64,000 nucleotides of DNA, taken from positions 239,157 to 303,156 of the forward strand of contig NZ_JAUXZE010000093.1 of assembly GCF_030694085.1 (NCBI RefSeq). The letters are read 5' to 3'. The notes under the pieces were generated by a model. The model ran no database searches. It was not told the DNA's origin and was given only the letters and a program-made list of their open reading frames with translations. This DNA is from Tabrizicola sp. (GTDB lineage Bacteria > Pseudomonadota > Alphaproteobacteria > Rhodobacterales > Rhodobacteraceae). This document shows positions 60,222 to 64,000 of this stretch, piece after piece. Position 1 is the stretch's first letter. Every line of letters starts with the position of its first letter. The position numbers and the translations under genes are program-made.

Positions 60222-61190
60222 ATGCAAAAGCCCAAGGTCCTGGTCACCCGGCGCTGGCCGCAGGCGGTCGAAGCGCAGATGGCCGCGAACTTCGACGTCG
60301 ACCTGAACAGCGCGGACACACCGCTGTCCCAGGACGACTTCCGCGACGCAATGACCCGCTATGACGCCATCCTCCCCACCGTCACCGACAAACTTCCGGC
60401 GGCTGTCTTCGACAGCAGCCCCCGGACCCGCATCCTCGCCAACTACGGCGTCGGTTTCGCCCACATCGACACCGAGGCCGCCAAGGTTCGCGGCATCGCC
60501 GTCACCAACACGCCCGACGTCCTGTCGGAATGTACCGCCGACATCGCGATGACGCTCCTTCTCATGGTCGCCCGTCGGGCAGGGGAAGGTGAGCGTGAAC
60601 TCCGCGAAGGCCGCTGGACCGGCTGGCGCCCGACGCACCTGATCGGCACCAAGGTCTCTGGCGCGACGCTTGGCATCATCGGATTCGGCCGCATCGGGCA
60701 GGCCATGGCCCAACGCGCCCACTTCGGCTTCGGGATGCGGATCATCGTTCATAACCGCTCTCCGGTCCCGCCCGAGGTCCTTGCCCGCTACAACGCCACC
60801 CAGGTTCCCACCATCGAGGACCTCCTGCCGCAGGCAGACTTCGTCTCGCTTCACTGCCCCGGCGGTGCGGCCAACCGGCACCTGATCAACGCCCGCCGCC
60901 TTGACCTGATGAAGCCCTCCGCCTTCCTCATCAACACCGCGCGGGGCGAGGTCGTGGATGAACACGCCCTTTCCCAATCCCTCTGGTTCGGCACCATCGC
61001 CGGCGCGGGCCTCGACGTCTTCGAACGTGAACCTTCCGTCCCCGACGCGCTTCTCAACGCCGACAACCTCGTCCTTCTTCCGCACCTCGGCTCGGCCACC
61101 CGCGAAACGCGCGAGGCGATGGGCTTCCGTGTCCTTGAAAACCTCACAGCCTTCTTCGACGGTCGATCCCCCCGAGACCGGGTCGCCTGA
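60222..61190 (+). CDS. hprA: Hydroxypyruvate reductase / D-glycerate dehydrogenase
   Basis: This 322-residue D-2-hydroxyacid dehydrogenase reduces hydroxypyruvate to glycerate in the serine cycle. It has the NAD-binding LGIIGFGRIGQAMAQRAHFG and the catalytic Arg (NTARGEVVDE, about 239), Glu (FEREPSVPDALL, about 268) and His (LPHLGSATRETREAMG, about 287). The ATG at 60222 follows GGGAGGGGAG. The product glycerate must be phosphorylated by a kinase encoded elsewhere, possibly at 2139. Confidence 0.93.
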   Translation: MQKPKVLVTRRWPQAVEAQMAANFDVDLNSADTPLSQDDFRDAMTRYDAILPTVTDKLPAAVFDSSPRTRILANYGVGFAHIDTEAAKVRGIAVTNTPDVLSECTADIAMTLLLMVARRAGEGERELREGRWTGWRPTHLIGTKVSGATLGIIGFGRIGQAMAQRAHFGFGMRIIVHNRSPVPPEVLARYNATQVPTIEDLLPQADFVSLHCPGGAANRHLINARRLDLMKPSAFLINTARGEVVDEHALSQSLWFGTIAGAGLDVFEREPSVPDALLNADNLVLLPHLGSATRETREAMGFRVLENLTAFFDGRSPRDRVA

Positions 61191-63841
61191 TGCCCGCCGC
61201 CCAACAACTGACCGATCCGCTGGCCGAGGACGTCGACGACTATACCGCGTCCCTGCGTCAGGACCTCCGCCGTCTGTGGAGCAATGTCATCCAGCGCCGC
61301 GCGCCCGAGGTCCTCTATGCCGCGTTGACGCCGGCAGCCCATCTCCCGTCTGATCAGGCTGCGATCCCGTTGATGCAAGCTGTGAACATCTGGTTCCAAC
61401 TTACTAGAATAATTGACGAAAACGCTGCCATGCGCAGCCGCCGGTTGATCGAGGCGACGCAAGGCGCACAAGCTGTGGATGGCAGTTTTTCTGCCGCGCT
61501 GGCGGCCATGGACCCCGGCCTCAGCCGCGAGGATTTCGCCCAGCTTTCCACCCGTCTGTCGGTCGGCCCCACACTGACCGCCCATCCGACGGAAGCCAAG
61601 CGCGTCACCGTCCTCGAGATTCACCGCCGCATCTACCGGCTCCTCGTCTCGCTTGAAACTCAGCGTTGGACGCCGCGCGAACGCGAAGACATTCTGGCCG
61701 ACATCGAATCCGAAATCGACCTGCTCTGGATGACGGGCGAACTTCGGATCGAACGTCCTCGCCTTGCCGACGAGATCGAATGGGGCCTGCAATTCTTTCG
61801 CGACGCGCTTTTCGACGCCATTCCGCAACTTTTCGACCGCTTCACCGCCGCCGCCACTGACCGCTTCGGCGAGGGACTGGCGATCATGCCCTGCGTCCGC
61901 TTCCATTCCTGGATCGGCGGCGACCGGGATGGCAACCCGAACGTCACCACCGCAACGACCCGCGACGCGCTTGAACGGTCGCGCCGTGCGGTCGTCGATC
62001 GCTACATCGACGCCGCCCGGACCGCTGCCGCGCGGATCAGCATCACGACCCGGATCATGCCGATCCCGGCCGCGCATGACGCTCGAATCCAGGCCATCCT
62101 CGGCCTCCGCGCCACCGACCTTGCCACCCGCAACCCGGGCGAGATCTTTCGCCAGGCGCTCACCGCCATCGCTGACCGGCTTCAGGCGATGCTTGACGGC
62201 GGGGCAGGGGGCTACCCGTCGATCAGCCATTTCCTGACGGACCTGCGCAGCCTGGAAGACGCTCTTCATGCAATCCGCGCCGACCGCCTGGCCGCCCGCT
62301 ACATAACGCCGCTCCGCTGGCAGGCACAGGTCTTCGGCTTCCGCACCCACACCCTCGACGTCCGGCAGAACTCCACCGTGACCACCGCTGTCATCACAGA
62401 ACTTTGGTCCCTGACGGGTGACGCCCCCACCTACGGCACTGTCGACTGGTCCCGCCGCCTGCGCGACGAACTTGGCCGCGCCGACCTCGCCCATGCTGAC
62501 CGGGACCGGCTGACCCCTGAAGCCCGCGAACTCCTCGACCTCCTCGCCCTGATGCGGCACGCCCGCATGTCCGAGGACCCCGAGGCCATCGGTCCGTTCA
62601 TCCTGTCGATGACCCGTACTGCCGACGACATCCTTGGCGTCTTTCTTCTTGCCCGGCACGCCGGCTTGGGGGCCGAAAAGCTGGACCTCCAGGTCGTCCC
62701 CCTGTTCGAGACGATCGACGATCTCCGCCGCTCGCCCGAGGTCTTCGATGCTGTCCTGAAGGTCCCCCTCGCCGAACGCTCCCTGCGGTCCCGCGACGCG
62801 ACGGTCGAAGTGATGCTTGGCTATTCGGACAGCAACAAGGACGGCGGTTTCCTCTGTTCGACCTGGGAACTGGACAAGGCGCAACGCCGACTGACCCAAA
62901 GCCTCGCTCGCCACCGACTGCGGCCCGTGTTCTTCCACGGTCGCGGCGGTTCGGTCAGTCGGGGTGGGGCACCGACCGGCCGCGCCATCGCCGCCCAACC
63001 CGTCGGCACCGTGCAGGGCCGTCTGCGCATCACCGAACAGGGCGAGGTGGTCTCGTCGAAATACGCCAACCGCGGCACCGCTGTCGGCAACCTCGAACTC
63101 CTCGCCGCCTCGGTCCTGAGCCACCTCCCCATCCGCGTCCAGCCTGCCGCCGATCCCGAACACATCGACGCGCTGGAAGCCCTCGCGGGCCTTTCACAGA
63201 CCGCCTACGTCAACCTCCTGCAGATGCCCGGCTTCCTCGACTACTTCCAGCAGGCCAGCCCGGTCGAGGAGCTGGCGATGCTCAAGATCGGCTCTCGCCC
63301 GGCCCGCCGCTTCGGCGCGCGCAGCTTGGCGGACCTCAGGGCGATCCCCTGGGTCTTCGCCTGGTCGCAGAACCGCCACATGATCACCGGCTGGTACGGC
63401 TTCGGCTCGGCCCTACGCGCCTTCCGCCAGGTCCGCGGCCCCGCCGCCGACCACCTCCTCACCGAGATGTACACGCGCCACCCGCTCTTCCGCCTGATGG
63501 TGGACGAGGTGGAAAAGTCCCTGATGCTGACCGACATGGACATCGCCGCGGCCTATGCGGGCCTTGTCGAAGACGAAGCCATCCGTACTCCGATCCTCAG
63601 CCGCATCCAGGCGGAGCACTCTGCCGCTTTGGCAGGCTTGCGCGACATCACCGGCACGGTGCTTGGCCTCCGCTTCCCGAAGATGCAGGCCCGTTGCGAG
63701 GACATCCGCCCGCAGCTTGACCGCCTGAACCGACTTCAGATCAGCCTTCTTCGCCAGTCCCGCCAAGGGACGGGCGGCACGACCGTCCCCCTCATGCAAT
63801 CCATGACCTGCATCGCCTCCGGCCTCGGCTGGACCGGCTGA
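61190..63841 (+). CDS. ppc: Phosphoenolpyruvate carboxylase
   Basis: This 883-residue enzyme fixes bicarbonate onto PEP to give oxaloacetate, the CO2-fixing step of the serine cycle. Catalytic motifs are present: LTAHPTEAKR (about 129-138), GGDRDGNPNV (about 243-252), GYSDSNKDGGF (about 543-553) and FHGRGGSVSRGGAP (about 582-595), where Ser replaces the Gly of the usual VGRGG. The C-terminus ends in an ASGLGWTG tail and not the classical NTG. Its start shares one base with the hprA stop. Confidence 0.94.
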   Translation: MPAAQQLTDPLAEDVDDYTASLRQDLRRLWSNVIQRRAPEVLYAALTPAAHLPSDQAAIPLMQAVNIWFQLTRIIDENAAMRSRRLIEATQGAQAVDGSFSAALAAMDPGLSREDFAQLSTRLSVGPTLTAHPTEAKRVTVLEIHRRIYRLLVSLETQRWTPREREDILADIESEIDLLWMTGELRIERPRLADEIEWGLQFFRDALFDAIPQLFDRFTAAATDRFGEGLAIMPCVRFHSWIGGDRDGNPNVTTATTRDALERSRRAVVDRYIDAARTAAARISITTRIMPIPAAHDARIQAILGLRATDLATRNPGEIFRQALTAIADRLQAMLDGGAGGYPSISHFLTDLRSLEDALHAIRADRLAARYITPLRWQAQVFGFRTHTLDVRQNSTVTTAVITELWSLTGDAPTYGTVDWSRRLRDELGRADLAHADRDRLTPEARELLDLLALMRHARMSEDPEAIGPFILSMTRTADDILGVFLLARHAGLGAEKLDLQVVPLFETIDDLRRSPEVFDAVLKVPLAERSLRSRDATVEVMLGYSDSNKDGGFLCSTWELDKAQRRLTQSLARHRLRPVFFHGRGGSVSRGGAPTGRAIAAQPVGTVQGRLRITEQGEVVSSKYANRGTAVGNLELLAASVLSHLPIRVQPAADPEHIDALEALAGLSQTAYVNLLQMPGFLDYFQQASPVEELAMLKIGSRPARRFGARSLADLRAIPWVFAWSQNRHMITGWYGFGSALRAFRQVRGPAADHLLTEMYTRHPLFRLMVDEVEKSLMLTDMDIAAAYAGLVEDEAIRTPILSRIQAEHSAALAGLRDITGTVLGLRFPKMQARCEDIRPQLDRLNRLQISLLRQSRQGTGGTTVPLMQSMTCIASGLGWTG

Positions 63842-63859
63842 CCCAAAAGGAGCCCCCCC

Positions 63860-64000
63860 ATGAACGCTTCCCACCGCGACACCGGCTTTTTCACCGAACC
63901 CCTGTCCTCGCGCGATCCCGAGCTTTTCGGCGCGGTCACTCAGGAACTTGGCCGCCAGCGCCACGAGATCGAGCTGATCGCCAGCGAAAACATCGTCTCC
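63860..64000 (+). CDS. glyA: Serine hydroxymethyltransferase (3' truncated by window)
   Basis: Only the first 47 residues are inside the window: MNASHRDTGFFTEPLSSRDP followed by LFGAVTQELGRQRHEIELIASENIVS. The IELIASENIVS segment is a hallmark of GlyA, which joins glycine and 5,10-methylene-THF into serine. An AAAGGAG lies upstream. It follows ppc by 18 bases as part of the serine-cycle operon. Confidence 0.93.
   Translation, partial: MNASHRDTGFFTEPLSSRDPELFGAVTQELGRQRHEIELIASENIVS

Noticed and set aside
60851..63163. 770-residue minus-strand ORF opposite hprA and ppc
   Set aside because: It overlaps the catalytic regions of two clear enzymes and shows only shadow-type composition.

Overview
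The window is about 64 kb of GC-rich chromosomal DNA. It has dense short-overlap operons (TGATG, ATGA and GTGA junctions) and some GTG and TTG starts. Gene content and order point to an alphaproteobacterium of the Rhodobacterales (Rhodobacter / Gemmobacter / Tabrizicola-like): soxB..soxDAG, an AerR/PpaA-like cobalamin protein, malyl-CoA lyase, the DUF1289-ruvX-ccmI cluster, a PhoP-like system with a PepSY protein, and a complete-looking serine-cycle operon. This placement is inferred from gene content, not from a marker gene. I saw no rRNA, tRNA, CRISPR array, insertion sequence or prophage.

Layout. (1) 0-3.4 kb: a sugar/polyol-type operon with a DUF993 aldolase-like protein (cut by the left edge), a LacI regulator and a glycerate 2-kinase. 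(2) 3.5-7.5 kb: histidine kinase, OmpR-type regulator and PepSY protein on the minus strand. They face a secreted Lys/Gly-rich protein and a 63-residue protein. Two of these promoters share a 40-bp aligned element with an 11-bp-phased direct repeat, which suggests a small undescribed regulon. (3) 7.9-19.7 kb: an AerR-like B12 protein, a UTP-glucose-1-phosphate uridylyltransferase, a 64-residue protein and a 2840-residue cyclic beta-1,2-glucan synthase, then a PAS-HWE histidine kinase. (4) 20-23.5 kb: an Mla-type lipid transport operon. (5) 23.6-29.6 kb: dusA, a Bcr/CflA exporter, a TauE/SafE permease with a putative 2OG dioxygenase, then DUF1289-ruvX-ccmI. (6) 29.8-36.2 kb: heterotetrameric sarcosine oxidase, with two foreign-looking genes and hairpins between soxB and soxD. 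(7) 36.2-41.9 kb: sodB, a LOG protein, a LysM protein, and an ArsR regulator divergent from an Atm1-like exporter with a clear operator between them. (8) 42-54.7 kb: a large exported metacaspase-TPR protein, yfgM-like/bamB/der, a tryptophan-rich membrane protein, serS, yajC-secD-secF and an Mth938-like protein. (9) 54.9-64 kb: malyl-CoA lyase and a LuxR-type response regulator divergent from sga-mtkA-mtkB-hprA-ppc-glyA.

How parts work together. Sarcosine oxidase produces glycine and one-carbon units at the tetrahydrofolate level. GlyA, serine-glyoxylate aminotransferase, hydroxypyruvate reductase, PEP carboxylase, malate thiokinase and malyl-CoA lyase assimilate such units through the serine cycle. 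The glycerate 2-kinase this cycle needs is not in the cluster, but one is present at the left end of the window. GalU, the glucan synthase and perhaps the B12 protein and the Mla operon concern the cell envelope, as do BamB, YajC/SecDF and the LysM protein.

The signals most worth following are the shared PhoP-box-like promoters, the inverted-repeat cluster in front of the serine-cycle operon, the exported caspase-TPR protein, the interrupted sox operon and the paired palindromes after der.
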